64,000 bases of DNA, from the NCBI RefSeq assembly GCF_014083945.1, contig NZ_CP046444.1, positions 248,001 through 312,000 of the forward strand, given 5' to 3'. Below, in pieces: positions 1 through 9,426 of this stretch (positions are counted from its first letter, which is position 1; each line of letters opens with the position of its first letter). The notes under the pieces were generated by a model that was given only the letters and a program-made list of their open reading frames with translations, did not search any database and was not told where the DNA came from. Made by a program: the position numbers and the translations under genes. This DNA is from Granulicella sp. 5B5 (GTDB lineage: Bacteria; Acidobacteriota; Terriglobia; Terriglobales; Acidobacteriaceae).

Positions 1-311
1 TTCGCCCACTCGTCCAGGTTGTCGTTGAACTCATCCGCGATCTGCCCAAACTGGTCCAGCGCATCATGCATGTCCAGCGCATACCCCGGCCTCGGAGGCC
101 TCCCCAGCAGGTCCTCAATCTCCTTCACCCGCGCATCTAGAATCTTCTCGAACACCTTCATCCGCTCCATCGGCACCGGAGCCACTTCACGCAGCTGCTC
201 TACCTCGGCCTCACTCAGCGGTCCATCCGTATCATCCTGAGCGCGCAACGAACCCGCCAGCATCAGCGCCAGCCCTGCCATCGCTGCCACGCGCCACACG
301 TTCCACCTCAA
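1..311 (-). CDS. Exported protein of unknown function, 3' part beyond window edge
   Basis: An open minus-strand frame runs off the left edge. It begins either at TTG (311), overlapping the stop of the upstream gene, or at GTG (299). Both starts give a short basic N-terminus and a hydrophobic stretch rich in Ala, Leu and Met, then a likely signal peptidase site (SLRA/QDD). The visible mature part is acidic and helical (DDTDGPLSEAEVEQLREV...). I do not recognise the family. The stop/start overlap with the gene at 308-787, and the TPR gene above that, suggest a three-gene operon of periplasmic proteins. Confidence 0.6.
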   Translation of the reverse strand, partial: MRWNVWRVAAMAGLALMLAGSLRAQDDTDGPLSEAEVEQLREVAPVPMERMKVFEKILDARVKEIEDLLGRPPRPGYALDMHDALDQFGQIADEFNDNLDEWA

Positions 312-787
312 TGCGCGAACACCATCGCCAGCACCTTCGTATGCACCGCATTCAGGTGCTGCAGCGTCGCCTGCATCGCGCTTTCCTGCGCATACCCCAC
401 CACATGCACCATGTCCGACACCCGCCTTGTCGTCCGCTCCAGCATCATCTCCGTGTCCTTCAGCCTCTTGGCGTTGCCCACCGCCTCGGCCTGCACCTTC
501 GCCGCGATGTCATTCATCTGCTGCATGGTCACGCGTGCCTGCGCCTCCTGCCCTGCGGCGATCTGCTGTCCCTCCAGCTCCGTCAACGCCGCCAGCACCT
601 CCGCGTACCGATAACATCGGTCACGCGGATTTGCCTGCGCCGCCTGCTCTTCCATATGCGTCAGAGTCACCGCATCCAGGGCCACTCCCGGCCCCGCGGC
701 TCGCGCTACCCCATCTGGCACAAGCCCCACCACTACCACCACCCACACCCCATACATCAACCGGCACATCAGCTTCCGTGGACTCAT
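308..787 (-). CDS. Small exported coiled-coil protein, unknown function
   Basis: 159 residues. A hydrophobic segment near residues 10-30 (YGVWVVVVVGLV) ending in ARAAG looks like a signal peptide. The rest is an Ala/Gln/Glu-rich helical protein with coiled-coil character (EEQAAQ, MQQMNDIAAKVQAEA), so it is probably periplasmic. GAGGTGCGCT just before the ATG is a reasonable ribosome binding site and fixes the start. It lies 42 bp after the TPR protein and overlaps the next gene, consistent with one transcript. I do not recognise a named family. Confidence 0.65.
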   Translation of the reverse strand: MSPRKLMCRLMYGVWVVVVVGLVPDGVARAAGPGVALDAVTLTHMEEQAAQANPRDRCYRYAEVLAALTELEGQQIAAGQEAQARVTMQQMNDIAAKVQAEAVGNAKRLKDTEMMLERTTRRVSDMVHVVGYAQESAMQATLQHLNAVHTKVLAMVFAH

Positions 788-829
788 AGCGCACCTCGTC
801 AGTGCTGCAATCCAATCGCTCGCCGCTGT

Positions 830-2161
830 TTACTTCTCGCCCTCCAAAGCTACCAGTCGATGCTTCGCCTGGAACTCCTGATCGGGAAACTTGCCATTCG
901 CAGCGACAAGAAACGCCTTATACGCCATCTCCGCCTCCTTCCGCTGGTGGAGGCTGTCATGAGAGATAGCCTCCAGAAACAGACTCGATGCGGAGTTGGG
1001 CAAGACTGTAGCACGCGCCGTCAACGCTTGCAAGGCCGTCTTCGGGTCGTTGTTCTTCGACGCCGCAAACGCCAGGTGCTCTGCCGTCGCTCCCCACGCA
1101 TCATCGTCGTCAAACTCTTTCCGCATCGCGAATGCTTTCGCCAGCGTCGATTCAGCCTGCGCATACTGCCCCAACCTCACCTGCGCCGATCCCAGATCGT
1201 CCAACAGCGTCGGATCACTCGGCGCTCCCACCACAAGCCCCGCGTACAACACCTCCGCATGGGCCTCATCATTTTGCGTTTCATACAGATGCGCCAGCAC
1301 CCGTGTCATCTCCGCATTGGCCGCAAACTTCGCATCGCTCTTCCGCAGTGACTCCATCAGCGGAATCGCTACCCCCGCCTTGTTCTCCGCCGCATACACC
1401 GGAACCGCCTGCGCCACCAGCCGCGGGTCGCCCGGATGCTGCGCCAGCCCCGCCGTTACGACCTTGTCAGCCTCGTCCAACTTTTTCTGTTGCATCAAAA
1501 CATGCGCCAGCCCAGCTGTCGCCTCTGCATCGTCCGGAGTCTCCGTCAGCGCCCGCCGATACGCTCCCTCCGCCAGCGCCGGCTCGCCCATCTGCTCCGC
1601 CAGCTCCGCTCCCAGCAGCACATCCGCAGGAGTCTCCGGCGTCACCTTCAGCGCCTCCAGCAACTCACTCTGCGCCGTAATCGGGTTCTCGCCGTCATCC
1701 AGGTTCGCCAGCGCGCGCCATGCTCGCCCCTTCAACTCCGCCGCTGCTCCTGCCGTATTCGCCGCCGCCAGCAGATCGTCATGTGCCTGCGTCGTCTTTC
1801 CCTCGCGGGCCTCCATCAAACCCAGCGCCAGCTTAGGCTCAGCCACCGTGCCATCTGCTGCAATTGCCGCGGCATAGGCAGTCGCTGCCACGCTCTCATC
1901 GTTGTTATGGTCCGCCGCAAACCCCAGGTCATACTGCACCCGGACATCCTTCGCGTGCCCCGCCGCTAGCACCTTCAGCTTCAACTCAGCGCCCGCATAG
2001 TCTCCGTGCTCCAGCGAGCTCTCCGCATCCACAATCTGCTGCCGCACCGCATCGTCAGCCGAGTGGTCATCCACACTCTGCGTCCCCGGCGGCAACTGCT
2101 GCGCAAACCCCACCCCAGCAGCCATCACTACTAAAACGATCACCGCCACTCGCAAACGCAT
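830..2161 (-). CDS. Exported tetratricopeptide-repeat protein
   Basis: About 443 residues. The N-terminus MRLRVAVIVLVVMAAGVGFA is a clear signal peptide. The rest is a run of TPR-like helical pairs: Ala/Gly-rich helices with repeated LxxAL and YAQAESxLAKA patterns, for example ELLEALKVTPETPADVLLGA and YRRALTETPDDAEATAGLAH. Such proteins are protein-protein scaffolds; no enzyme domain is visible. Two GTG codons (2167, 2164) precede the ATG (2161) in frame and AGG lies 4-10 bp upstream of them, so the start may be slightly longer. It is the first of three minus-strand exported-protein genes and follows uvrA after a 43 bp gap. Confidence 0.75.
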   Translation of the reverse strand: MRLRVAVIVLVVMAAGVGFAQQLPPGTQSVDDHSADDAVRQQIVDAESSLEHGDYAGAELKLKVLAAGHAKDVRVQYDLGFAADHNNDESVAATAYAAAIAADGTVAEPKLALGLMEAREGKTTQAHDDLLAAANTAGAAAELKGRAWRALANLDDGENPITAQSELLEALKVTPETPADVLLGAELAEQMGEPALAEGAYRRALTETPDDAEATAGLAHVLMQQKKLDEADKVVTAGLAQHPGDPRLVAQAVPVYAAENKAGVAIPLMESLRKSDAKFAANAEMTRVLAHLYETQNDEAHAEVLYAGLVVGAPSDPTLLDDLGSAQVRLGQYAQAESTLAKAFAMRKEFDDDDAWGATAEHLAFAASKNNDPKTALQALTARATVLPNSASSLFLEAISHDSLHQRKEAEMAYKAFLVAANGKFPDQEFQAKHRLVALEGEK

Positions 2162-2204
2162 CACCACAAAACCTGCTTCCTATTTCCTATTCGCTACTTC
2201 CTAC

Positions 2205-5200
2205 TTACTGCTTCAACACCGGCCCCAGCCACTGCCCCGTATGCGACGCCTTCACCTTCGCAATCTCCTCCGGAGTTCCCGTCGCCACAACCTGTCCACC
2301 GCCGCTGCCGCCCTCCGGCCCCATATCGACGATCCAGTCCGCGCACTTGATCACATCCAGGTTGTGCTCGATCACCAGCAGGGAACCGCCGCCCTCAATC
2401 AGCTTATGGAACGCCGCCAGCAGCTTCGCCACATCCTCAAAGTGCAGCCCGGTCGTCGGCTCGTCCAGAATGTACAGCACCCGGTTCGTCGCCTTCCTCG
2501 CTTCAGCACGAGCATTGCTCAACGCGCCCGCCGGCCCACCCGCCCGCACCGTCGCCAGATGCTGCGCCAGCTTCACGCGCTGCGCCTCACCGCCACTCAA
2601 CGTCGTCGCACTCTGTCCCAGCCGCACATAGCCCAGTCCAACCTCATCCAGCACCGCCAGCTTGTCCACAATCTTCGGATGCCCCGCGAAGTACACCAGC
2701 GCCTCGCGCACCGTCATCCCCAGCACCTCGTGGATGTTCTTGCCCTTGTACTTCACCTCAAGGATGGACGCTTTATAACGCGTTCCGTTGCACTCCTCGC
2801 ACGGCAATTCCACATCGGCCAGAAACTGCATCTCTACCGTGACGGTTCCATCGCCCTCGCAAACATTGCAGCGGCCACCCGGCACGTTGAAGCTGAACGA
2901 CCCCGCCGTCAGCCCCTTGCGCCGAGCATCCGGCTGCGCCGCAAACAGCTCGCGAATCGCATCGAACGCCTTGATATACGTCACCGGATTCGACCGCGGC
3001 GTCCGCCCAATCGGCGACTGGTCCACCAGCACCACATCCGTCAGGTACTGCGTGCCCGTCAGCTCGCGATACAGCCCTGCAGTCTCCCGCTTCTCAGAGT
3101 CACCACCCTCACCTTGCCCCAGCCACTGCATCAACGCCCGATACAGCACCTGGTGCACCAGCGTCGACTTACCCGACCCCGAAACCCCCGTCACGCAGCA
3201 CAGCAGTCCCAGCGGAATCTCGACATCCACGCCGCGCAGGTTATGCACCCGCGCGCCCTTCAGAACCAGCTTCTCGCGCCCCGGCTCACGCCGCAGCTTC
3301 GGCACCGTAATCTTCGCGCGCCCGCTCAAATACCTGCCCGTCAGCGACGCCGGATCTTTGCTGACCTCCTCCACCGTCCCCGCTGCCAGCAGCTTTCCAC
3401 CCAGCTCACCCGCACCCGGCCCCAGGTCAATCAGCCTGTCCGCCGCACGAATCACATCGGGATCGTGCTCAACGACAAGAATCGTGTTCCCCAGGTCGCG
3501 CAGCTCCTCCATAATCCGAATCAGCTTCGCCGTGTCGCGAGAGTGCAGCCCAATCGAAGGCTCATCCAGCACATACAGCGCGCCCACCAGCCGCGATCCC
3601 AGCGACGTCGCGAGTTGAATCCGCTGCGACTCCCCGCCACTCAGCGTCGAACTCAACCGGTCCAGCGTCAGATACTCCAGTCCCACCTGCTCTAAGAAGT
3701 GCACCCGCTGCCGCACCTCTTCCAGAATCTTCCCCGCAATCTCCATCTGCATCGGGCTCAGCGTCAGCGCATCGAAGAACGCCTCCGCCTCCGTAATCGT
3801 CAGCGCACAAACCTCGCAGATGTTCTTGTCCCCGCCGTTCGGAGAAGGCAGCATCACCGCGCGCGCCTCCGCCCGCAGCCGCTGCCCCTTACACTCCGGG
3901 CAAGTCGCATACCCGCGATACTTCGACAGAAACACCCGTACGTGTAGCTTGTACTTCTTCCGCTCCAGCTCCGCGAAGAACCCACGTATCCCCGCCCAGC
4001 TTCCGCGACCCTCTTCAATAAACTCGCGCTGCGCATCCGTCAGGTCATACCAAGGGATATTCGTCGGCACGCCTTCACTCTTCGCCGCGCGCTTCATCTC
4101 CCCATGCCATGCCCGATACTTCGGCTTGTTCCACGGATCGACCGCACCCTCATCCAGCGTCTTCGACCGGTCCGGCACAATCAGGTTCGGATCGAAATCA
4201 ATCGTGTTCCCAAACCCCTGGCACCGCGGGCACGCCCCAAACGGATTGTTGAAACTGAACAGCCGCGGCTCCGGCTCACGATACGCCCTATGGCAGCTCT
4301 CGCACTCAAATGCAGCCGAGTACCGCAGCCACTGCGACGCCCCCTCATCCTCACGAGGCACCGTCTTGAACACAATCTCCCCACCCTCGCGATACCCCGT
4401 CTCAATCGCATCCACCAGCCGCGACCGCACCTCCGCACTCAGCGCCAGCCGGTCCTGCAGCACATAAATCGGCCGCGAAAAATCTAACTCCAGCAGCGAC
4501 TCCGGCGTAGAAAACTCCACAATCTTCCCCGCACCACCAGCATCCGTACTCAACCCTGCAACCGTAGCGTTGAAGGGGACGGGCTTCAGCCCGTCCGTTG
4601 GCGCTCCCACTGAAGATGCGGCTTTAGCCGCGGAGGGAATATCCCCCTGCCACAACCGATTGAACCCTCGCCGCCGTAGCTCCCCCAGCCGCTCCTTCAT
4701 CCCCTCGGTCACATCCACAACTGGCGCAGCCGCCGCCTTCGCGCCCTTCGTCGCTTTCTTCGCAGCCTTCTTCGGAGCGGCCTTCACCTCCGCCTCGCCC
4801 TCAGCCACCGGCGGCTCAACGCCGCGCAGGGCTTCCAGCTTCACTTCGGTCCGCACAATAGGGAACAGCGCATACGCCCGTGTTCCCTCCGGCAGCTCCA
4901 GCACGCGCTGCACAATCTCATCCACCGAGTCTCGCCGCACCACCCCACCACAGTGCAGACAGGTCACCCGCCCGCAGCGCGCAAACAGCAGCCGCAGATA
5001 GTCATAGATCTCCGTCGCCGTCGCCACCGTGCTGCGGGGGTTCCGTGTCTGGTTCTTCTGTTTGATCGCAATCGCCGGCGCCAGCCCATCCATAAAGTCG
5101 ACGTCCGGCTTCTCAATCCGCTCCAGAAACTGCCGCGCATACGCCGACAGCGACTCCACATACCGCCGCTGCCCCTCTGCATACACCGTATCGAACGCCA

Positions 5201-5321
5201 GCGAGCTCTTGCCCGACCCCGACACCCCGCTCACCACCGTCAGCGCATTATGCGGAATCTCCACATCGATGCCCTTCAGGTTATGCGTCCGTGCCCCCCG
5301 AATTGTGATCTGCTCATTCAC
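2205..5321 (-). CDS. uvrA: Excinuclease ABC subunit UvrA, with an in-frame repeat insertion
   Basis: 1038 residues, longer than the usual ~940. UvrA is the damage-recognition ATPase of nucleotide excision repair. Visible are the N-terminal Walker A (GVSGSGKSSLAFDT), the repeated signature LSGGESQRIQLA / LSGGEAQRVKLA, the second Walker A (GVSGSGKSTLVHQ), both Walker B segments (LDEPS, LDEPTTGLH), zinc CxxC pairs (CLHC, CPRC, CNVC) and the UvrB-binding region. The extra length lies at about residues 165-260. It includes a Lys/Ala-rich run (KAAPKKAAKKATKG) and a segment encoded by a REP-like palindromic repeat (4573-4640). The frame stays open through this insert and both ATPase halves look intact. 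A UvrA2-type paralogue is unlikely because the UvrB-binding region is present. Confidence 0.97.
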   Translation of the reverse strand: MNEQITIRGARTHNLKGIDVEIPHNALTVVSGVSGSGKSSLAFDTVYAEGQRRYVESLSAYARQFLERIEKPDVDFMDGLAPAIAIKQKNQTRNPRSTVATATEIYDYLRLLFARCGRVTCLHCGGVVRRDSVDEIVQRVLELPEGTRAYALFPIVRTEVKLEALRGVEPPVAEGEAEVKAAPKKAAKKATKGAKAAAAPVVDVTEGMKERLGELRRRGFNRLWQGDIPSAAKAASSVGAPTDGLKPVPFNATVAGLSTDAGGAGKIVEFSTPESLLELDFSRPIYVLQDRLALSAEVRSRLVDAIETGYREGGEIVFKTVPREDEGASQWLRYSAAFECESCHRAYREPEPRLFSFNNPFGACPRCQGFGNTIDFDPNLIVPDRSKTLDEGAVDPWNKPKYRAWHGEMKRAAKSEGVPTNIPWYDLTDAQREFIEEGRGSWAGIRGFFAELERKKYKLHVRVFLSKYRGYATCPECKGQRLRAEARAVMLPSPNGGDKNICEVCALTITEAEAFFDALTLSPMQMEIAGKILEEVRQRVHFLEQVGLEYLTLDRLSSTLSGGESQRIQLATSLGSRLVGALYVLDEPSIGLHSRDTAKLIRIMEELRDLGNTILVVEHDPDVIRAADRLIDLGPGAGELGGKLLAAGTVEEVSKDPASLTGRYLSGRAKITVPKLRREPGREKLVLKGARVHNLRGVDVEIPLGLLCCVTGVSGSGKSTLVHQVLYRALMQWLGQGEGGDSEKRETAGLYRELTGTQYLTDVVLVDQSPIGRTPRSNPVTYIKAFDAIRELFAAQPDARRKGLTAGSFSFNVPGGRCNVCEGDGTVTVEMQFLADVELPCEECNGTRYKASILEVKYKGKNIHEVLGMTVREALVYFAGHPKIVDKLAVLDEVGLGYVRLGQSATTLSGGEAQRVKLAQHLATVRAGGPAGALSNARAEARKATNRVLYILDEPTTGLHFEDVAKLLAAFHKLIEGGGSLLVIEHNLDVIKCADWIVDMGPEGGSGGGQVVATGTPEEIAKVKASHTGQWLGPVLKQ
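4573..4640. repeat. REP-like palindromic repeat inside uvrA
   Basis: Two adjacent palindromes, CGGGCTTCAGCCCG and GCGGCTTTAGCCGC, match the dispersed family seen intergenically at 5970, 9198, 15755, 43010 and 46240. Here the element lies inside the uvrA reading frame and encodes a segment around residues 225-248 without a stop. Confidence 0.85.
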
Positions 5322-5341
5322 TCAATAGCTTCTGTCTTTTG

Positions 5342-5372
5342 CTTGTCATTCCCGCAGGGAATCTGCGTTTGT
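5342..5372. repeat. Short dispersed repeat (TTCCCGCAGGGAATCTG type)
   Basis: GTCATTCCCGCAGGGAATCTGC recurs almost exactly at 37815-37836. It contains the palindrome TTCCCGCAGGGAA and resembles the 3' ends of the TCATTTCGACCGG family. It lies between lspA and uvrA. Confidence 0.6.
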
Positions 5373-5398
5373 CTTTTCTACTGTCTACCCACTACCGT

Positions 5399-5887
5399 CT
5401 ACTCACTGTTCCTCTGCGGCCGCAACATCTCCAGCAGCAGCAGGCAAGCCCCCACCACAATCGCCGAGTCCGCCACATTGAAGTCCGGCCAGTGATAGTG
5501 CACGATGTGGACCTCGATAAAGTCCACCACATACGCATACCGTATGCGGTCGTACATGTTCCCAATCGCACCACCCAGAATCATTGCCAGCGCAATCGTC
5601 GTCGCATTCAGCTGCCGCCCCATCTTCCAGATCAGCACCAGCACCACCACCACTGCCACAATCGAAAACGCAATCAGCACATTCCGCACCAGCCCCGGCG
5701 ACCGGAAGTCTTCAAACAGGCTGAACGCCGCCCCTGTATTCAGCAGGTGCGTAATCCGAAACACATGCGGCCATACCACAATGGCCTGCCCAATACCAAC
5801 ATGGTTTGTAATCCAGATCTTCGTCACACGGTCCAGCACAATCACCAGCACCGCAATCAAAAACACCACCCAACGCCTGTCCCGCAT
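5399..5887 (-). CDS. lspA: Lipoprotein signal peptidase (signal peptidase II)
   Basis: 162 residues, the usual LspA length. LspA is an inner-membrane aspartic protease that cleaves prolipoproteins ahead of the lipidated cysteine. Four hydrophobic segments are visible. The conserved blocks are present: NTGAAFSLF, then GGAIGNMYDRIRYAYVVDFIEVH, which holds both catalytic aspartates (GN..DR and VDF). It lies about 175 bp downstream of ileS on the same strand, the common ileS-lspA order, although a REP-like repeat separates them. The lipoprotein at 16764-17117 is a candidate substrate. Confidence 0.95.
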   Translation of the reverse strand: MRDRRWVVFLIAVLVIVLDRVTKIWITNHVGIGQAIVVWPHVFRITHLLNTGAAFSLFEDFRSPGLVRNVLIAFSIVAVVVVLVLIWKMGRQLNATTIALAMILGGAIGNMYDRIRYAYVVDFIEVHIVHYHWPDFNVADSAIVVGACLLLLEMLRPQRNSE

Positions 5888-5969
5888 TAAACCTTTCCTT
5901 CCGTCGATTCAAACCCAACCATCGAAGTTACCGCCGTTTAAGCCGTTGTTCTTGTCGTGGCTGTTGCTT

Positions 5970-6055
5970 CTAGGTACGCCAAGGCTTCAGCCTTGGCTCT
6001 CATAACCGCATAGGGAAATCGGGGCTTTAGCCCCTGGGGTACGCCTTCTTCAAGG
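5970..6055. repeat. REP-like palindromic repeat pair
   Basis: Family-A element between lspA and ileS: GTACGCCAAGGCTTCAGCC followed by TTGGCTCTCAT, then CGGGGCTTTAGCCCCTGGGG. Two inverted-repeat halves with TTCAG and TTTAG loops, as in the other copies. Confidence 0.85.
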
Positions 6056-6062
6056 ACAGGCA

Positions 6063-8951
6063 TCAATTCGTCCCTCCGGCCGTCGCTTCAAACCCAATCG
6101 CATCCAGCGCCTCAGCGCATCGCGAGCACACCTCAGGCCACCGCGCGTCGCTGCCTACATCGGGCACCACGCGCCAGCACCGTCCGCACTTCGCGCCATC
6201 GGCCACCTGCGTCTCGATCAGCACAGCCTTCGCCTGCGCGCTCGCGCCCACAAGCTGCACCGTCGCCTGGCTTACGTTGAAGAACTCCGCCAGCGCCGCC
6301 TCATACTTCTTCAACACCACAGCTTCGTCCGAGCCCTCGGTCGCAATCACCGCCACGCTCGCCTCAAGGCTCTTGCCAATCGACTTCGCAGCGCGCATTG
6401 CCTCCAACTCAATCATCACCAGAGACCGCACCGCCAACAACTGCTCCCACTCCTTCTCGATCCCGGCCACGCTCCCCGGCACAATCTCCAGCACCTCCGG
6501 AAACAGCGCCAGATGCACGCTCGCCGCGCGTCCATCCATCTTCGGCAGATATTGCCACACTTCATCCGCCGTGAACGAAAGAATAGGCGCAATCAGCCGC
6601 GTCAGCGCCTCCGCAATCCGCCACATCGCCGTCTGCGCACTCCGCCGCGCCGCGCTCTTCGGAGCGAACGTGTACAGCCGGTCCTTCACCACATCCAGGT
6701 ACAGCGCACTTAAATCCGAGTTCGTAAACTCATTCAGCGCCTGGTACGCCCGATGAAATTCAAACTCGTCATACGCCTTCCGGATCGCCGCATCCAGCTC
6801 TGCCGTCCGTGCCAGGATGTACTGGTCCAGCGGCTGCAGCGCGCTCCACGCCACCGCATCCACACTCGGATCGAAGTCCTCAAGGTTACTCAGCAGAAAC
6901 CGCAGCGTGTTCCGCAGCTTGCGATAGTTCTCACTCACGCGCTGCATCAGGTTCTCGCTCGCCGCAACGTCCTCGCGAAAATCCACGCTCGCCACCCACA
7001 GCCGGATGATCTCGCCACCCAGCCGGTTCGCCACATCCACCGGGTCCACGCCATTGCCCAGCGACTTCGAGAACGCGCGCCCCTGTTCATCCAGAGTCCA
7101 TCCGCTCGTCGCCACATACTTGTACGGCGCCGCATCGCACATGCCCACCGAGCTAAGCAGCGACGAGTGGAACCACCCGCGGTGCTGATCGCCGCCCTCC
7201 GTATACAGGTCGGCAGGGAAGCGCAGCTCCGGCTCAACCTCCAGCACCGCATGCCAGCTCGCACCGCTCTCGAACCACACATCCAGGATATCCATCTCCT
7301 TGCGAAACTCCGAAGGCTTCCCAACCTCTCCGCAACCCGGACACACCGTACCCTTCGGCAACAACTCCGCCACGCTCTGCGAGTACCACGCATCCGCGCC
7401 CTTCTTCGCAAACAGCTTCACCACGCTCTTGTTGATCGCCGGATCGTTCAGCGGCTCATGGCAGCGCTCGCACAGAAACACCGCAATCGGCACGCCCCAG
7501 ATGCGTTGCCGCGAGATGCACCAGTCCGGCCGCGTCGCAATCATGTTGCTGATGCGCTCTTCGCCCCACTCCGGGTCCCACGTCACGCGGCTGATCTCCT
7601 CCAGCGCGCGCTCCCTGAACGTGACATTCTGCCCATCGGCCTTAGGCGAAAGCACCGGCGTCTCCATCCCGATAAACCACTGCTCCGTCGCTCTGAAGAT
7701 CAGCGGCTTATGGCACCGCCAGCAGTGCGGATAGCTATGCACCAGGTCGAACTCGCCCATCAGCGCACTCTTCTCCGCAACGAGCTGCTTGATCACCGAG
7801 TTCGCCTTCTGCACAAACAGTCCATCGAACGGCTGCCCATCGTAGTTCCGCAGCTTGCCCTGAGCATCCACATTGCACGTCAGCGGCAGGTCATACTTCT
7901 GTCCGGTCGCAAAGTCATCCGGCCCATGGCTCGGGGCCGTATGCACCGCACCCGTTCCCTGATCGGTTGTCACATAATCGGCATTGACGCCCAACACTTC
8001 ACGTTCCAGGAACGGATGCGCAAACGTCACGCGGTCCAGCTTCGCTCCCGCAAACTTCGCGATCACCTTCGCGCTCTTCAGATCGCCCAGCAGCGTGCAG
8101 GCCTCGCGAACCTGCTCCGCCAGCGCCTCGGCAACGATATACACATCCGCACCATCATCGAGCGCAACGTACTCCACCTCCGGCCCAAACGCCACCGCCA
8201 TGCTCGCCGGCAGCGTCCACGGAGTCGTCGTCCAGATGATCGTATAAACGCTCTTACCCCTCAGCTTCGGATCGATCTTCTCCGGCGCGCTCGTCAGCTT
8301 GTACCGCACATACACACTCGGCGAGGTGTGCATCGCATACTCCACCTCTGCCTCAGCCAGCGCCGTCCGGTCATGGCTGCACCAGTACACCGGCCGCAGC
8401 CCCTTGTAGACGAACCCCTTCTCATAGAACCCATAAAACGTCTCCAGGATCTTCGCCTCGTACTCGAAGTCCATCGTCTGGTACGGCTTCTCCCAGCGCC
8501 CAAACACCCCCAGCCGCTTGAACTGGCTCCGTTGCAGGTCGATGTACTTCGCCGCATACTCGCGGCACGCCTGCCGCACCGCCACCGGGTCCATCTCCAG
8601 CTTCTTGCCGCCCAGCTGCTCGTCCACCTTGATCTCGATCGGCAGCCCATGGCAGTCCCACCCGGGCACATACGGTGCGTCGAAGCCCGCCATCGTCTTC
8701 GTCTTCACCACAAAATCCTTGATGCACTTGTTCAGCGCATGCCCCAGGTGGATCGCCCCGTTCGCATACGGCGGCCCATCATGCAGAATGTACTTCGGCG
8801 CACCCGCCCGCGCCGTCCGGATCTGCTGATACAAACCACTCTCTTCCCAGCTCTTCAGCCGCACAGGCTCGTTCTGCGGAAGGTTCGCTTTCATCGCGAA
8901 CTCCGTCTTCGGCAGGTTCAGGGTGCTCTTCAGGCTCTTACTCTCTGACAT
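6063..8951 (-). CDS. ileS: Isoleucyl-tRNA synthetase
   Basis: 962 residues from ATG 8951. The open frame extends further upstream, but that extension is not IleRS-like, and GGGAG lies before this ATG. IleRS charges tRNA-Ile. Seen: PYANGAIHLGHALNK (HIGH motif), the tRNA-binding/editing region with WTTTPWTLPASMAVAF, DVWFESGASW, and the KMSKS-type loop in the variant form AFSKSLGNG. The C-terminus carries a zinc site, CGRCWRV with CSRC. Length and domain order match bacterial type-1 IleRS. lspA follows downstream. Confidence 0.97.
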   Translation of the reverse strand: MSESKSLKSTLNLPKTEFAMKANLPQNEPVRLKSWEESGLYQQIRTARAGAPKYILHDGPPYANGAIHLGHALNKCIKDFVVKTKTMAGFDAPYVPGWDCHGLPIEIKVDEQLGGKKLEMDPVAVRQACREYAAKYIDLQRSQFKRLGVFGRWEKPYQTMDFEYEAKILETFYGFYEKGFVYKGLRPVYWCSHDRTALAEAEVEYAMHTSPSVYVRYKLTSAPEKIDPKLRGKSVYTIIWTTTPWTLPASMAVAFGPEVEYVALDDGADVYIVAEALAEQVREACTLLGDLKSAKVIAKFAGAKLDRVTFAHPFLEREVLGVNADYVTTDQGTGAVHTAPSHGPDDFATGQKYDLPLTCNVDAQGKLRNYDGQPFDGLFVQKANSVIKQLVAEKSALMGEFDLVHSYPHCWRCHKPLIFRATEQWFIGMETPVLSPKADGQNVTFRERALEEISRVTWDPEWGEERISNMIATRPDWCISRQRIWGVPIAVFLCERCHEPLNDPAINKSVVKLFAKKGADAWYSQSVAELLPKGTVCPGCGEVGKPSEFRKEMDILDVWFESGASWHAVLEVEPELRFPADLYTEGGDQHRGWFHSSLLSSVGMCDAAPYKYVATSGWTLDEQGRAFSKSLGNGVDPVDVANRLGGEIIRLWVASVDFREDVAASENLMQRVSENYRKLRNTLRFLLSNLEDFDPSVDAVAWSALQPLDQYILARTAELDAAIRKAYDEFEFHRAYQALNEFTNSDLSALYLDVVKDRLYTFAPKSAARRSAQTAMWRIAEALTRLIAPILSFTADEVWQYLPKMDGRAASVHLALFPEVLEIVPGSVAGIEKEWEQLLAVRSLVMIELEAMRAAKSIGKSLEASVAVIATEGSDEAVVLKKYEAALAEFFNVSQATVQLVGASAQAKAVLIETQVADGAKCGRCWRVVPDVGSDARWPEVCSRCAEALDAIGFEATAGGTN

Positions 8952-9054
8952 CCAGTTCTGTCTCCCGGTGCTTTCTGCTTGCAAGCGCGCTTTCTGTCCA
9001 CAAAGGCGCTTCATCGCTCCGCGCAGGCACATTGCCCATCGAAACTATCGCGCA

Positions 9055-9075
9055 AACCTCTATTGTAAATCTCCA
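9055..9075 (-). promoter_or_regulatory. Likely -10 region upstream of ileS
   Basis: On the minus strand the sequence reads GGAGATTTACAATAGAGG. TACAATAG recurs ahead of several genes here (9378 before the TonB gene, 39087 before accA). No convincing -35 box is visible, so this is a -10 assignment only. Confidence 0.4.
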
Positions 9076-9107
9076 GGCGACGGCATAACCGGCCCCACCC
9101 ATATGAA

Positions 9108-9175
9108 GTGTCATCTCGACCGGAGGCCTTGAGCGAACGTAGCGAGTCGATGGGCCGCAGCGGAAAAACCTTCAG
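9108..9175. repeat. Dispersed repeat, TCATCTCGACCGG family
   Basis: TCATCTCGACCGGAGGCCTT followed by AGCGAACGTAGCGAGTCGA and GCAGCGGAAAAACC. Related copies lie near 10433, 32957, 39990, 43108 and 44390. The inner inverted repeat differs between copies while the flanks are conserved. Confidence 0.7.
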
Positions 9176-9197
9176 TTTACTGGCGAGCCACGAACTA

Positions 9198-9268
9198 GGT
9201 ACCCCGGGCCTTCAGGCTTGGGTTTCATAGAGTGCTTGGAAAAGGGAGGGCTTTAGCCCAAAGGTTCG
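9198..9268. repeat. REP-like palindromic repeat pair
   Basis: Family-A copy: GGTACCCCGGGCCTTCAGGC, then TTGGGTTTCATAG, a spacer, and GGGCTTTAGCCC AAAGGTTCGC. Nearly the same layout as the copies at 43010 and 46240. Confidence 0.85.
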
Positions 9269-9426
9269 CTTCTTTCAAGACTTTCCACCCCACAAAACTC
9301 CCGTAGACATCTTGCACAGTCCATGCGTCTAACATCTAGAGTCATGGCCGGGCTACGTCCACACCCCGCCGAGAGTTTGTACAATAGCCCACAGCGAACA
9401 AAACGCCTCACCGCCTCAAGAACCCT

